From JAYPEY01 sp047618185 (GTDB lineage: Bacteria; Verrucomicrobiota; Verrucomicrobiia; Limisphaerales; JAYPEY01), in contig JBLHKZ010000042.1 of assembly GCA_047618185.1 (NCBI GenBank), forward strand, positions 1 to 28,279: DNA of 28,279 nucleotides. Direction: 5' to 3'. Each line of letters begins with the position of its first letter. Positions within the stretch are counted from its first letter, which is position 1. Positions 16,601 to 25,244 of the stretch are shown one piece after another. A program made the translations under genes and the position numbers. The notes beneath the pieces are model-generated. The model did not search any database, was not told the DNA's origin, and saw nothing but the letters and a program-made list of their open reading frames with translations.

Positions 16601-17443
16601 CCGCTCGCGCAATTGCGAGATCTCGTTCTCCGCCTTCAACACGCCGCCGGAACTCGACTCAATTTCCTCCCGCAGTTTCTCCACTTCCGTCTTCTTCTGG
16701 TAGATCTCGCCCTGAAGCACGTCAAAGCGATGGCGCGCCAGCTGCGTGTCGAGATGCTGAAGCTCAATCTGAAATTTTTGGAAGCGCTTTGCCTTGCCCG
16801 CCTGCCGTTGCAACGAGCCGATCTGCCGTTTCACTTCGCGGATCAAATCCGACACACGCTCCAGGTTTCGATCCGTGTGCTCCAGCTTCCGCAAGGACTC
16901 CCGTTTCTGAACCTTGAACTTCGTGATCCCCGCGGCTTCTTCAAAAATCATCCGCCGATCTTCCGGCTTGCTCGACAGGATTTGAGTAATGTTGCCCTGC
17001 GCCATGATGCTGTAGCTGGTACGGCCAACGCCCGTGCCCATGAAAAGCTGCTGAATGTCACGCAAACGACACGGGGTCTTGTTGATGAAATACTCGCTGC
17101 CGCCATCGCGAAAGACACGCCGCGTGACGGTCACTTCGTTATAGTCGATCTCGACGCCTGCCGCCTTCAGGTGCTCCCCGTCGATGTCGCCAAGCGTCAG
17201 CGACACTTCTGCCATGCCGAGCGCTTTGCGCTTGTCCGTGCCCGAAAAAATCACGTCTTGCATGCCGCTCCCGCGAAGCGCCTTGGCCGATTGCTCGCCC
17301 AGCACCCAGCGTATCGCGTCCGCCACGTTTGACTTGCCGCACCCGTTAGGCCCCACGATAGACGTGATACCCTGTTTGAAATCCATCGTGATTTTATCCG
17401 CGAAGGACTTGAACCCCAAAGCTGTCAGATTTTTTAAATACAT
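13664..17443 (-). CDS. smc: Chromosome segregation ATPase SMC
   Basis: 1259 residues, within the normal bacterial SMC range. The N-terminal head has the Walker A loop GPNGCGKSN (residues 31-39) and RWVLGEQSAKALRGSGMQDV. Long coiled coils at about 165-500 and 690-1020 flank a hinge at about 505-680. The C-terminal head carries the ABC signature LSGGEQ (1128-1133) and Walker B with D-loop (CVLDELDAPLDESN). SMC dimers with ScpA/ScpB extrude and organise DNA loops on the nucleoid; scpA and scpB are not in this window. The C terminus has an acidic tail (KDVEEEENEEHNKGD) beyond the usual end. The ATG at 17443 gives the canonical MYLKNLTALGFKSFADK start. It is divergent from argA across an AT-rich gap. 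Identification is very secure. Confidence 0.98.
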   Translation of the reverse strand: MYLKNLTALGFKSFADKITMDFKQGITSIVGPNGCGKSNVADAIRWVLGEQSAKALRGSGMQDVIFSGTDKRKALGMAEVSLTLGDIDGEHLKAAGVEIDYNEVTVTRRVFRDGGSEYFINKTPCRLRDIQQLFMGTGVGRTSYSIMAQGNITQILSSKPEDRRMIFEEAAGITKFKVQKRESLRKLEHTDRNLERVSDLIREVKRQIGSLQRQAGKAKRFQKFQIELQHLDTQLARHRFDVLQGEIYQKKTEVEKLREEIESSSGGVLKAENEISQLRERLMALEQEIGRTQQRGMELKAEADQSEERIRYNQERMQELESQNKQALEEITRSEDRRLASEEELASVNERLEGANAELGQHRIALESRREGVGKIEADIQRRLEELRTAQAQSFTAAQELTRVRNEINALDLQMRGNVVRHEKLSSEKIQLEEERTRLEERLNEFSANVEAEKQNVANSRGTVEQRQTRLRELQEELNVATGELDVLTRRQAELKSRLNVLEQLQESHEGFGEGALAALKQSESVLGTLADKISVPDQYVQAIETALGANLQLILTDRSESARAIIADLTEKKDGRASIASLDLRMTADSASQTFVSPNGFVPVDEGGAKPIAALSVVEVDEASSTLLKSLLGRTYIVPNLAAATEFWNQKPGERDFVTLDGELLDRHGVFTGGTKNGNGGAMSSLLARKNQIEQLRVQLTELQGQVDVASRAKGALQSEQTQLQAGLQEAQSQLRKQEVEIATREGEYNVLQNSLRVLHQKIDTVVYEIQSLGEQDREGKDKREALAANISELEKRDEELQGSVQGLNTGLDEFRQGRDAANGELTEAKVELATKEEKCASLRNQQRPLEVRIAEMKQLAEQRRSEIASFSERATRSEAEIATARQKIESLRHEREQIAETLKGKATERTALEGEIEMREEGLRTGRRALEANQEKRGALDVELAEKNMTVQNLNERVQQKYQINLEDVRGECITITWADEGQAKVETVLPDELESQGLSTNWEDVAKQVNLLQEKLDGMGPVNLVAIEEYEETEQRYEFLTNQHDDLVSAKTELMEVISRINVQTKQMFTETFDKIRENFKEMFTEIFNGGKADLILVDKENVLESGIDIVARPPGKKLQGISLLSGGEQTMTAVALLFAIYQVKPSPFCVLDELDAPLDESNINRFIGILKRFLDHSQFIIITHNKRTIGIADVLYGVTMQERGVSKIVSVKFHKTDDDSPHERPLVPPANGKDVEEEENEEHNKGDTLEITVAE

Positions 17444-18051
17444 GGCCGTGGAGGAGGAAAATCCAAAGGCCCTCCTGAGTAAAGCCTAAAACCACAAGAT
17501 AGTGTGGTAAGTTATTCACAATCCACAATAGATGGACACATAGACCCCGAAATGGCCCGTTTTTCAGTGGTAGACGATTCAATTCACCCGTCCTTGGACG
17601 AAATCTTCCCGAAAACCCACATTCTTTCAAAATGCTTTCAAATCAGCATGAAACATCTAACAACGACAGTCACATTAACCTTAACGTGCCGCATTATTCG
17701 CGTTTCAGTTCTGGAACATCATTCTAATCACCACAAAACCCATGAACCGCGTGCCCGGTGAAAGACCACGAACGGGTCAACAATCAAAGATTTCCCTTCT
17801 CTGTTCCCTCCCCCGCAGATTGTCTTCGCCCCGGCCGCCGCCAGTCAGGTGACGGCTGCTGCATCGACCCGCTCGCCGCATCCGAGGGGAGAGCGGATCG
17901 ATGGGTGTCCCATTTTGTTCGTTTCGGCCCTGTTTCCCTAAAACCGAACTGCGGCCGTTGGCGGCAATCGTCGACTTTGAGATTGGAAACAATGGAGAAA
18001 GCGCCTACTTGTTCTGGCTGCCGTGCGCTGAACTGTTCACGGTCAATCAAC
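17444..18051. other. 608-bp divergent intergenic region between smc and argA
   Basis: Bases 17480-17750 are distinctly richer in A and T than the rest of the window and hold no convincing gene. A dyad ACCACA-N6-TGTGGT lies at 17491-17508. Bases 17758-18051 are open in the argA frame, but the residues (Cys-, Arg- and Ser-rich) bear no resemblance to the ArgA family, so I treat them as a leader. Promoters for both flanking genes should lie here; I could not fix a clear -35/-10 pair. Confidence 0.6.
17491..17508. promoter_or_regulatory. Dyad-symmetric site upstream of smc
   Basis: ACCACA and TGTGGT are perfect inverted half-sites separated by 6 bases, centred about 56 bp upstream of the smc start. 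This geometry fits a dimeric regulator's operator or a small hairpin in the smc leader. The regulator is unknown, and chance occurrence is possible. Confidence 0.3.
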
Positions 18052-19341
18052 ATGAAACCAACGGATCTACGCGGCATCCTGCGCTACATTCCTCGATTTC
18101 GCCTCAAGACGTTTGTCATCAGCGTCGACGGCGCGATCGTGGCGGACGAGAACTTTGCCAATATCCTTTTGGATATCGCGGTCCTTCGTTCGTTGAACAT
18201 CCGGGTCATTCTCGCCCACGGCGCCTCGGCGCAGATCAAGACACTCGCCGCCGAGCAATCACTGGAGCCCTCCAATCTCAGCGGCGACGGCGTCACCGAC
18301 GACGCGACGATGCGACTCGCCGTTTCCGCCGCCAACCGGCTCACGCACGATATTCTTGAGAAGCTTTCGGTCCACGATCTCCGCGCGGCCTGGTGCAACG
18401 CCGTCACCGCCCATCCGGTTGGCATCATCGGCGGCGTCAACCAGCAGCAGACCGGCAAGGTGGAGCGAATCGACGTTGAGTTGCTCACCAAATTGCTCGA
18501 CGAAGGCATTGTGCCCGTGATTCCTCCGCTGGGATTCGACGGCGCCGGCGCTACATTTCGTCTAAATTCCGACACCGCCGCGCGCGCTGTCGCCGAGGCT
18601 ATCGGAGCAGTCAAACTGATCTATATCACGACCCGCGACGGGCTTATCCGCCATGGGGAATTGATGCGGCAAGTTCAGGCCTCGGATTTGGAATCCATTC
18701 TCGCCGAGAACGACAACGGCATCGAACCCGATTTAATTTCCAAGGCCGCCCAATCCGCGTTGGCCTGCAAGAACGGCATCCCCCGCGCGCACATCATCAA
18801 CGGCTACATCAATGAAGGCCTGCTCACCGAAGTCTTTTCCAATGAAGGCATCGGCACGTTGATCTTCGCGAACGAGTATCGCGCGATTCGCCGCGCGAAG
18901 AAGAAAGACATTCGCAGCATCCTCAACCTGACCAAGGCTTCAGTTAAGAGCCAGGAACTGGTCAAGCGCACTCGCTCCCAGATCGAGGCCGACCGCGCGG
19001 ATTACTCTATTTACGAGATCGATAAGAATCCGATCGCCTGCGTCGCGCTGCATGTCTACGCCGACGGAACAACCGGCGAACTCGCCTTTCTCTGCGTCAA
19101 TCCCTCACACGAGAATCAAGGGATCGGCTCCAAGATGGTGCAATTCGTGGAGAGCGCCGCGCGACAAATGGGATTGGCGCGACTCATCACGGTTTCGGCG
19201 CAAACATTCAGTTTTTTTACGAAACACGGATTCGTCGAAGGCTCGTCCGACGACCTGCCTCAGGAACGCCGGGAGCAACACCAGCAAACCGGACGCAATT
19301 CCAAAATCCTGTTCAAGGAGCTCGTCAGCCCCGCTGCTTGA
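18052..19341 (+). CDS. argA: N-acetylglutamate synthase (ArgA type)
   Basis: 429 residues from the ATG at 18052, where similarity to the family begins. Residues about 15-280 are an amino-acid-kinase domain (FVISVDGAIVADE, RVILAHGASAQI, TTRDGLIRHGELMRQV). Residues about 285-425 are a GNAT acetyltransferase domain with the acetyl-CoA loop in VNPSHENQGIGSKMV. The junction EVFSNEGIGTLIFANEYRAI closely matches ArgA, including the family-typical spacing, and total length is near E. coli ArgA (443). It catalyses the first step of arginine synthesis, acetyl-CoA + L-glutamate to N-acetylglutamate, in the cytoplasm; the kinase-like domain usually serves as the arginine feedback sensor. The next gene begins 30 nt after its stop and may share the transcript. 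Confidence 0.95.
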   Translation: MKPTDLRGILRYIPRFRLKTFVISVDGAIVADENFANILLDIAVLRSLNIRVILAHGASAQIKTLAAEQSLEPSNLSGDGVTDDATMRLAVSAANRLTHDILEKLSVHDLRAAWCNAVTAHPVGIIGGVNQQQTGKVERIDVELLTKLLDEGIVPVIPPLGFDGAGATFRLNSDTAARAVAEAIGAVKLIYITTRDGLIRHGELMRQVQASDLESILAENDNGIEPDLISKAAQSALACKNGIPRAHIINGYINEGLLTEVFSNEGIGTLIFANEYRAIRRAKKKDIRSILNLTKASVKSQELVKRTRSQIEADRADYSIYEIDKNPIACVALHVYADGTTGELAFLCVNPSHENQGIGSKMVQFVESAARQMGLARLITVSAQTFSFFTKHGFVEGSSDDLPQERREQHQQTGRNSKILFKELVSPAA

Positions 19342-19371
19342 GCGCCTGAATTCCAACCTCCAACACCCCCC

Positions 19372-19965
19372 TTGAGAAACCCGACCGACATCGCGCTGCA
19401 ACGCAAACCACGCTTGCCTGAAAACGCCCTGCGCACCTGCAATCGCCGCCTGGTGCGACCGACCGAGCACATCCTCACCGTGAGCGTCGAGCGTCAGAGA
19501 CTTTCCCACTTTCGCCTGTCCTCAAAGTCGCTCAACGGCTTTCAGACCAGGGATTACTGGCACCAACGCGAGTACGTGATTTCGACCTCACGGTTTGGAA
19601 CCGGGCAGAAAGTCGATTCCCAGGAAACCCCGCTCGGGCTTCACCGTATCGCCGAAAAGATCGGAGCCTTCGCGCCAGTCGGGACGTTTTTCCGCGAACG
19701 AAAGCCAGTGGGGATGCTCTCGGAGGAAGAGCCCGACGCTCCGATCGCCCACCGCATTCTCTGGCTCGCCGGCGTCGAGCGCGGATTCAATCTGGGCGGC
19801 GACGTCGACTCGCATTCCCGCTATATCTACATCCACGGCGTGGGCGACGAATCCACACTGGGACGCCCGGCCTCAATCGGCTGCGTCCACATGGCCGCAG
19901 ATGATTTGATCCCCCTGTTCGATCTCGTGCCCGTCGAAACCCTGGTCTGGATCTCGCGTTCCTAA
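19372..19965 (+). CDS. YkuD-family L,D-transpeptidase
   Basis: 197 residues from a TTG at 19372, the only plausible initiator between the upstream in-frame stop (19339-19341) and the domain; an internal GTG would also fit. The catalytic signature is clear: His155 in YIYIHGVGDES and Cys171 in ASIGCVHMAADD, with the domain starting near residue 35 (ILTVSVERQRLSHFRLSS). Family members cross-link peptidoglycan through 3-3 bonds or attach proteins to it, acting in the periplasm. No signal peptide or membrane segment is visible from this start, which is odd for that role. It follows argA by 30 nt and precedes the propeller gene by 60 nt. Confidence 0.88.
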   Translation: MRNPTDIALQRKPRLPENALRTCNRRLVRPTEHILTVSVERQRLSHFRLSSKSLNGFQTRDYWHQREYVISTSRFGTGQKVDSQETPLGLHRIAEKIGAFAPVGTFFRERKPVGMLSEEEPDAPIAHRILWLAGVERGFNLGGDVDSHSRYIYIHGVGDESTLGRPASIGCVHMAADDLIPLFDLVPVETLVWISRS

Positions 19966-20025
19966 ACTGGATCGAAATCCCCGCGATTGAATTCCCTGAA
20001 TGCAGCGCCTATTTAACGCTTGGGC

Positions 20026-23000
20026 ATGTTGAATTTCCCAAAACTGAAACTTCGTCTCTGGGCCGTCTGTCTGTGGTTGGCCGCTTACTCCTTCAGTTGG
20101 GCTCAATCGCCCGGGACCGTGCTTTGGACTTTCGAAACCGGCGACGTCATCCAATCTTCGCCGGCCCTGGCTCCCGACGGGACGATCTACTTCGGCAGCC
20201 ACGACGGCAGGCTCTACGCCTTGAATCCGGACGGCTCCAAGAAGTGGGAGTTTCGAACCTTGGCTAACATCCCCTCCTCACCGGTCGTCGCGAAGGACGG
20301 AACCATCTACATCGCCTCGCTCGACAAGATGCTCTACGCGATCACTCCGGAAGGGCGAATCAAATGGCTAATCGCCCCGGGAAGCGCCATCGCGGCGACT
20401 CCGGCGTTGGGCGCGGGCGGTGAAATATACGTCGCGACCGCCTTCAATCGACTTTGCGCCATCCATCCCGCCGGCTCCAAGAAATGGGATTTCAACGCCG
20501 GCGGCAATCTCGTTTCGTCGCCATTGGTTAACGCTCAGGGCCTGATCTGTTTCGGGTGCCAGGACGGAAAATTCTACGCCGTGAAACCAGACGGATCAGT
20601 CGAATGGGCGTTCACCGCCGGCGACAAGATCAATTCCTCGCCCGCTCTCGGATCGGACGAGACACTCTACTTCGGCTCTTTCGGCGGAAAGCTCCATGCC
20701 ATACATCCCGACGGCTCAAGCAAGTGGGAATATGAAACGGGAAACTCCATCCGCTCATCGCCGGCGATCGGCCTGGGCGGCGCGATCTATATCGGCTCCG
20801 ATGACGGAAAACTCCATGCGGTCAGCCCGGAGGGCAACTTGCGATGGACCTATCCGACGAGCGGCGAAGTGAGATCATCGCCAGCAGTTGGAGCCGATGG
20901 CGTCGTCTATTTCGGCTCCTACGACGACACCTTTCACGCGGTCAGCGGCAATGGACAGGGGCGCTGGAAAATCTCCACCGAAGGAGCCATCACCGCCTCG
21001 CCCGTGATCGATGCCAACGGCGTCGTCTACTTCGGGTCCTGGGACAAGAAACTCTACGCCGTCAAATGCTCATCGCTGGGACTTGCACAGACATCCTGGC
21101 CGATGTTTCGCGGCGACGCCCAGCACGCTGGCAAGGTCGACACCCGGCAAACGACCGCCGCTCGACTTCAACTGATTCATCTCGACGACAGCATCCAATT
21201 AACCCCGCCTGCCATCATCCGGCTTTTCGCCAGTCCCGGCGCGGGCGATGCAGACATCGAGCAAGTGGAATTCTTTCAAGGAACCAACAAAGTGGGCGAG
21301 GCCTCGAGCGCTCCCTTCACACTGATTCAAACAAATATTTCAGCAGGGGTTTTCAGCTATCGCGCGCGAGCCAAATTCACCTCCGGCAAGACCGCTCAAT
21401 CGCCCGCCGTATCAATCACAGTCAGAGATCGGAACCCGGCGGTTCCCAAAGCGCCGACAGTCGTCACGCGCCCCGCCCCCAGGAAACCAAAGATGGCCGC
21501 GGACTCGAACAAGCCGCCCGCAAAACCGACGCCCAACAAGCCGCGTCCCAAAGCGGACAACGTTCGTCCGTCCGTGGAGATCGCTTCTCCGGGGCCTCGT
21601 CCCAAGATCGAATCCCGGGAGGCTTCCTACATTATTCGAGGAACTGCCAAAGACAACGTGGGCGTCGCGAAAGTCGAGATTCGCGCGGGAGCGGAGCCTC
21701 CTACCGCCGCGATGGGAACGGAGCGCTGGATCGCGACCGTCCCTCTCAAGCTCGGCAAGAACGTCATCACCGCGGTAGCCGTTGACGCCGCGGGAAATCG
21801 CTCAGCCATCGAGGAACGGCGGGTGACTTATCGACCGCTCGCCAGACTCGTCGTCGCCATCGAAGGCGCCGGTTCCGTTTCGCCCGCGCTCGACGGCAAG
21901 AAGCTTGAGATTGGCGAAAAGGTCAGAGTCATCGCCAAACCAGCCGCGGGCCATGACTTCGCCGAATGGCGCGGCTCCATCAAGGCCGCCAGTCCCGATA
22001 TCACGTTCAAGATGGAAGCAGGCATTCGCCTTGTGGCCGTCTTCACGCCGCGGCCGCCGACGTCGGGAGCCGGCGATTACAATGGACTCATTCACTCCAC
22101 CGCGGTCATTTTCCACGACACGATCGGTTTCATTTCGGTCCGCGTCGACGAAGACGGCGCCTATCAAGGAGGCATCCAACTCGGCGGACGCTCCCATTCG
22201 CTGCGCGGAACATTTGACAAGTCCGGAGCCGCGACACAGCGAATCGCCCGCGGAAAAGACAAGCCCCTGAGCGTCAGTCTCAAAATTGATTTCAAGAACA
22301 AGCCGGATGTCCTCACCGGCACCGTGTCCAATGGCGTCAACACATCCGACATCCTGGCCGACCGGCGAGTCTACGACGGCAAGTCCCGCCGGGCGCCCGA
22401 GGCCGGACGCTACACCCTGACGATGACGGGCGAAGCCAAAGACGCTGCCCTGTACTTTGGCGATGGATTCGGAACTCTCGTCGTCGACGAGAAAGGCGTC
22501 ATTCGGTTCGAAGGCCTCCTGGGCGACGGCGCCGCGATCGAGCAAAAGGCCCACGTTTCCCCGACGGGAGTCTGGTCGCTTTATGTCCCGCTCTATCGGG
22601 ACGCTGGCTGCGTCGTCGGGTGGATTCGATTCAAGGATCGGCCCTTCGGCGATCTCTTCGGGCAACTGACCTGGATTCGGCCGCCGGGCGCGTCCGATCC
22701 GAAACTGGCCGGCGGATTCACCGCCCAACTTTCCGTGATCGGCTCCCGCTACGCGCCCCCGCCCCGCGGCAAACCCATCCTCTCCGCCGACAGCGGCATC
22801 CTCGCTCTGCGCGGCGATGGTTTTGGCGAGAAAACCTTCATCAATACGATCTCAATCGAGGGCAACAATCGCGTCCTGTTTCCCGATCAAACGCCGCTTA
22901 AATGCAAGCTTCGCCTGAACGGTTCAACCGGCCTTTTCAGCGGATCATTCATTCATCCGACGACTGGAAAGACAGCTTCGATACAAGGCGCCTTGTTGCA

Positions 23001-23085
23001 GAAACAGCGGACCGGCGCGGGCTTCTTTCGAGGTCCGAATCGAACCGGCGCCGTCGCCATCAGCTCCGACGCCTCGGCTCCGTGA
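20026..23085 (+). CDS. Secreted eight-bladed PQQ-like propeller protein with Ig-like and InlB-like domains
   Basis: 1019 residues from the ATG at 20026, with a signal peptide (LRLWAVCLWLAAYSFSWAQ). Eight blades follow to about residue 350, each with the pattern xWxF..SSPAxxxDGxIYFGSxDGxLYAxxPDG; the closing motif SWPMFRGDAQHAGK is typical of PQQ-like propellers. Then come a beta domain (about 380-467), a Pro/Lys-rich linker (468-512), an Ig-like domain (513-604, VGVAKVEIRAG), an InlB-repeat-like domain (605-680, AGHDFAEWRGS) and a C-terminal beta region (681-1019, YNGLIHSTAVIFHDTIGF) like those ending many Verrucomicrobia surface proteins. No enzyme residues or heme motif are seen, so PQQ binding is not proven; a structural or binding role is equally possible. 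It directly precedes the two octaheme cytochrome genes. Confidence 0.88.
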   Translation: MLNFPKLKLRLWAVCLWLAAYSFSWAQSPGTVLWTFETGDVIQSSPALAPDGTIYFGSHDGRLYALNPDGSKKWEFRTLANIPSSPVVAKDGTIYIASLDKMLYAITPEGRIKWLIAPGSAIAATPALGAGGEIYVATAFNRLCAIHPAGSKKWDFNAGGNLVSSPLVNAQGLICFGCQDGKFYAVKPDGSVEWAFTAGDKINSSPALGSDETLYFGSFGGKLHAIHPDGSSKWEYETGNSIRSSPAIGLGGAIYIGSDDGKLHAVSPEGNLRWTYPTSGEVRSSPAVGADGVVYFGSYDDTFHAVSGNGQGRWKISTEGAITASPVIDANGVVYFGSWDKKLYAVKCSSLGLAQTSWPMFRGDAQHAGKVDTRQTTAARLQLIHLDDSIQLTPPAIIRLFASPGAGDADIEQVEFFQGTNKVGEASSAPFTLIQTNISAGVFSYRARAKFTSGKTAQSPAVSITVRDRNPAVPKAPTVVTRPAPRKPKMAADSNKPPAKPTPNKPRPKADNVRPSVEIASPGPRPKIESREASYIIRGTAKDNVGVAKVEIRAGAEPPTAAMGTERWIATVPLKLGKNVITAVAVDAAGNRSAIEERRVTYRPLARLVVAIEGAGSVSPALDGKKLEIGEKVRVIAKPAAGHDFAEWRGSIKAASPDITFKMEAGIRLVAVFTPRPPTSGAGDYNGLIHSTAVIFHDTIGFISVRVDEDGAYQGGIQLGGRSHSLRGTFDKSGAATQRIARGKDKPLSVSLKIDFKNKPDVLTGTVSNGVNTSDILADRRVYDGKSRRAPEAGRYTLTMTGEAKDAALYFGDGFGTLVVDEKGVIRFEGLLGDGAAIEQKAHVSPTGVWSLYVPLYRDAGCVVGWIRFKDRPFGDLFGQLTWIRPPGASDPKLAGGFTAQLSVIGSRYAPPPRGKPILSADSGILALRGDGFGEKTFINTISIEGNNRVLFPDQTPLKCKLRLNGSTGLFSGSFIHPTTGKTASIQGALLQKQRTGAGFFRGPNRTGAVAISSDASAP

Positions 23086-23169
23086 TCGAGCCCCGATCCG
23101 TTCGTAGCGGATTCACTTTCCCATTGAAACTCCGCGACGTTCATCAAACTGTTGAGCGCGAACACACCG

Positions 23170-25143
23170 ATGACCCTCGAATCTCTATTTGCGATCGGCG
23201 CTCTGGCGGCAGTTTTCGGACTGCTGGCCATGATCTTCCGTCGTCGTGGATTGCGCGTCGCGCTGCTCGCGGTGACGGCAATCTGGCTCGTTGCGAGCGC
23301 GACCCTCGGCCGCATGGGCTACCGCGACCGGCAGGAAGCGAACCTACCGACGCCTCCGCCAGACCGTCCTCAGGAAGTCGCCCGGCCGGGTTACATCACC
23401 TCGGACTCCTGCAAGTCCTGCCACCCCAGTCAGTACGACACCTGGCATGGTTCCTATCACCGAAAAATGACCCAGGTCGCCTCGCCGGAGACGGTCATTG
23501 GAGACTTTGACGACAAGGTGTTCGAAGCCAAGGGGCACAGCTATCGCCTGTTCCGTAAGGGCGAGGAATTCTGGGTGGAAATGGACCGCATCGAATTCGG
23601 GGCTCTCAAACCAAGCAAGCCGGAGCGCATCGAGCGACACATTATCCAAACGACGGGCTCGCATCACATGCAGATTTATTGGTTCGCCAGCGGCACGACC
23701 CGCATTCTCGAACAGCTTCCCATCATCTGGCTGAAACCCGAGCAGCGATGGACGCCGCGAAACGCCTGCTTTCTGATGCCCCCCAATGCTCCCGTCTCCA
23801 CCGAGCCCGGCCGGTGGAACGTGACCTGCGTCGCCTGCCATACAACTCGCGGCCGTCCGCAGATGAACAGCCCCCAGGAGATGTACACCGAGACCACCGA
23901 ATTCGGCATTGCCTGTGAAGCCTGCCATGGTCCCGCCGAAAATCACGTGGCCATCAACGGCAATCCCGCGCGCCGCTACAAACAATGGCTGGCGGACGAC
24001 GACGACGATTCCATCGTGAACCCGGTTCAGCTTCCGGCGCGGCTCGATTCCCAGGTCTGCGGCCAATGCCATGGCCTGCGACGACCGCGCACCGACGAAG
24101 ACGAGCGGGCTTACACTCGCGAAGGCGTCCCGTTTCAACCCGGCCAGGATCTCGAGAAAGTCATGCTCGTCGCCACCATTCGCCACACCAACGAAATTCG
24201 GAAATTGGAGAAGACCGAGCCGGACTTCGTGCGATCACGATTCTGGTCCGACGGGATGATTCGTATTTCCGGCCGCGAATACAATGGCCTCATTGAATCG
24301 CCCTGTTTCAAGGACGGCACGGACGACCGACGCATGTCCTGTTTCTCCTGCCACGCCATGCATCAACCAGCCAGCGACGCGCGATCCCTCGAAGAATGGG
24401 CCGACGATCAATTGAAGCCCGGCATGCGCACGGACAAAGCCTGTCTGCAATGCCACGCCGATTATGAAAATGACATCCCCGCGCATACCCGGCATCTGGC
24501 CGGCTCATCGGGAAGCAAGTGCAGCAATTGTCACATGCCGCACACCACCTACGGCCTGCTCAAAGCCATTCGCAGCCATCAGGTCAGCGTGCCTTCCGCG
24601 CAAGAGAGCATCGAAACCGGACGCCCCAATGCCTGCAATCTCTGCCACCTCGACAAAACCCTGGCCTGGACCGCCGATCATCTTCATGAATGGTTCGGCG
24701 CCGAAAAACCGCAGCTTACAGAGGATCAAAAAAGCATTGCAGCATCCGCCCTTTGGCTGCTCAAGGGCGACGCCGGACAGCGAGCCCTGACCGCCTGGAG
24801 CATGGGCTGGAGCCCCGCCCAAGACGCCTCTGGAACCGAATGGCTTCCTCCCTTTCTTGGCCAGGCATTGCTCGATCCTTATGACGCAGTTCGCTTCATC
24901 GCGTGGCGATCACTGCGGACCCAATCCGGATACGACGAGCTCTCGTTCGATTACGTCGCGCCCATCGAGGATCGCTTCGCCATCGCCCAGGATATCCGCA
25001 AACGCTGGCAATCCTCACATTCCCAACTCACCGACGCCACGAAACCAACGCTGCTGATCACCGGCCCTGGCCGAGTCAACAACGCCGAGTTTCGTCGCCT
25101 CATCGACCGACGCGATAATTCCCCGATCAACCTCGCGGAATAG
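23170..25143 (+). CDS. Membrane-anchored octaheme cytochrome c, paralogue 1
   Basis: 657 residues from the ATG at 23170 (a TTG at 23152 would add six). Two hydrophobic helices (about 1-22 and 29-48) flank the basic loop FRRRGLR, so both ends should face the periplasm. Eight CxxCH motifs begin at Cys81, 220, 249, 297, 391, 425, 451 and 489. The conserved stretch QTTGSHHMQIYWFASG may supply distal heme ligands. After residue 500 a heme-free helical, HEAT-like segment follows (AASALWLLKGDAGQRALTAW, DPYDAVRFIAWRSLR). The family resembles uncharacterised multiheme cytochromes distantly related to c554 and nitrite/hydroxylamine enzymes. It probably carries electrons or reduces a small substrate in the envelope. 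Its tandem paralogue follows after 101 bp. Confidence 0.92.
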   Translation: MTLESLFAIGALAAVFGLLAMIFRRRGLRVALLAVTAIWLVASATLGRMGYRDRQEANLPTPPPDRPQEVARPGYITSDSCKSCHPSQYDTWHGSYHRKMTQVASPETVIGDFDDKVFEAKGHSYRLFRKGEEFWVEMDRIEFGALKPSKPERIERHIIQTTGSHHMQIYWFASGTTRILEQLPIIWLKPEQRWTPRNACFLMPPNAPVSTEPGRWNVTCVACHTTRGRPQMNSPQEMYTETTEFGIACEACHGPAENHVAINGNPARRYKQWLADDDDDSIVNPVQLPARLDSQVCGQCHGLRRPRTDEDERAYTREGVPFQPGQDLEKVMLVATIRHTNEIRKLEKTEPDFVRSRFWSDGMIRISGREYNGLIESPCFKDGTDDRRMSCFSCHAMHQPASDARSLEEWADDQLKPGMRTDKACLQCHADYENDIPAHTRHLAGSSGSKCSNCHMPHTTYGLLKAIRSHQVSVPSAQESIETGRPNACNLCHLDKTLAWTADHLHEWFGAEKPQLTEDQKSIAASALWLLKGDAGQRALTAWSMGWSPAQDASGTEWLPPFLGQALLDPYDAVRFIAWRSLRTQSGYDELSFDYVAPIEDRFAIAQDIRKRWQSSHSQLTDATKPTLLITGPGRVNNAEFRRLIDRRDNSPINLAE

Positions 25144-25244
25144 TTGGCCGCCGAGATCCCCCCCTTTAACTCCGCTCACCTTAAAACCATTTTTACCTTT
25201 AAAAGTCCCCGGCGTTCATTGAATCCTTGGGTGCGCGCAACGTG

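Noticed and set aside
16358..17332. Long open frame (324 codons) antisense to smc
   Set aside because: Mirror of the coiled-coil and N-terminal head coding sequence; no independent coding signal.
17512..17520. TTATTCACA, a match to the DnaA-box consensus, as sign of a replication origin
   Set aside because: Only a single box, no cluster, and no dnaA, dnaN or parAB genes nearby.
17758..18051. 98-codon N-terminal extension of argA
   Set aside because: ArgA similarity starts at the ATG at 18052, the total from there matches the family length, and the extension is Cys/Arg/Ser-rich with no relation to the kinase domain.
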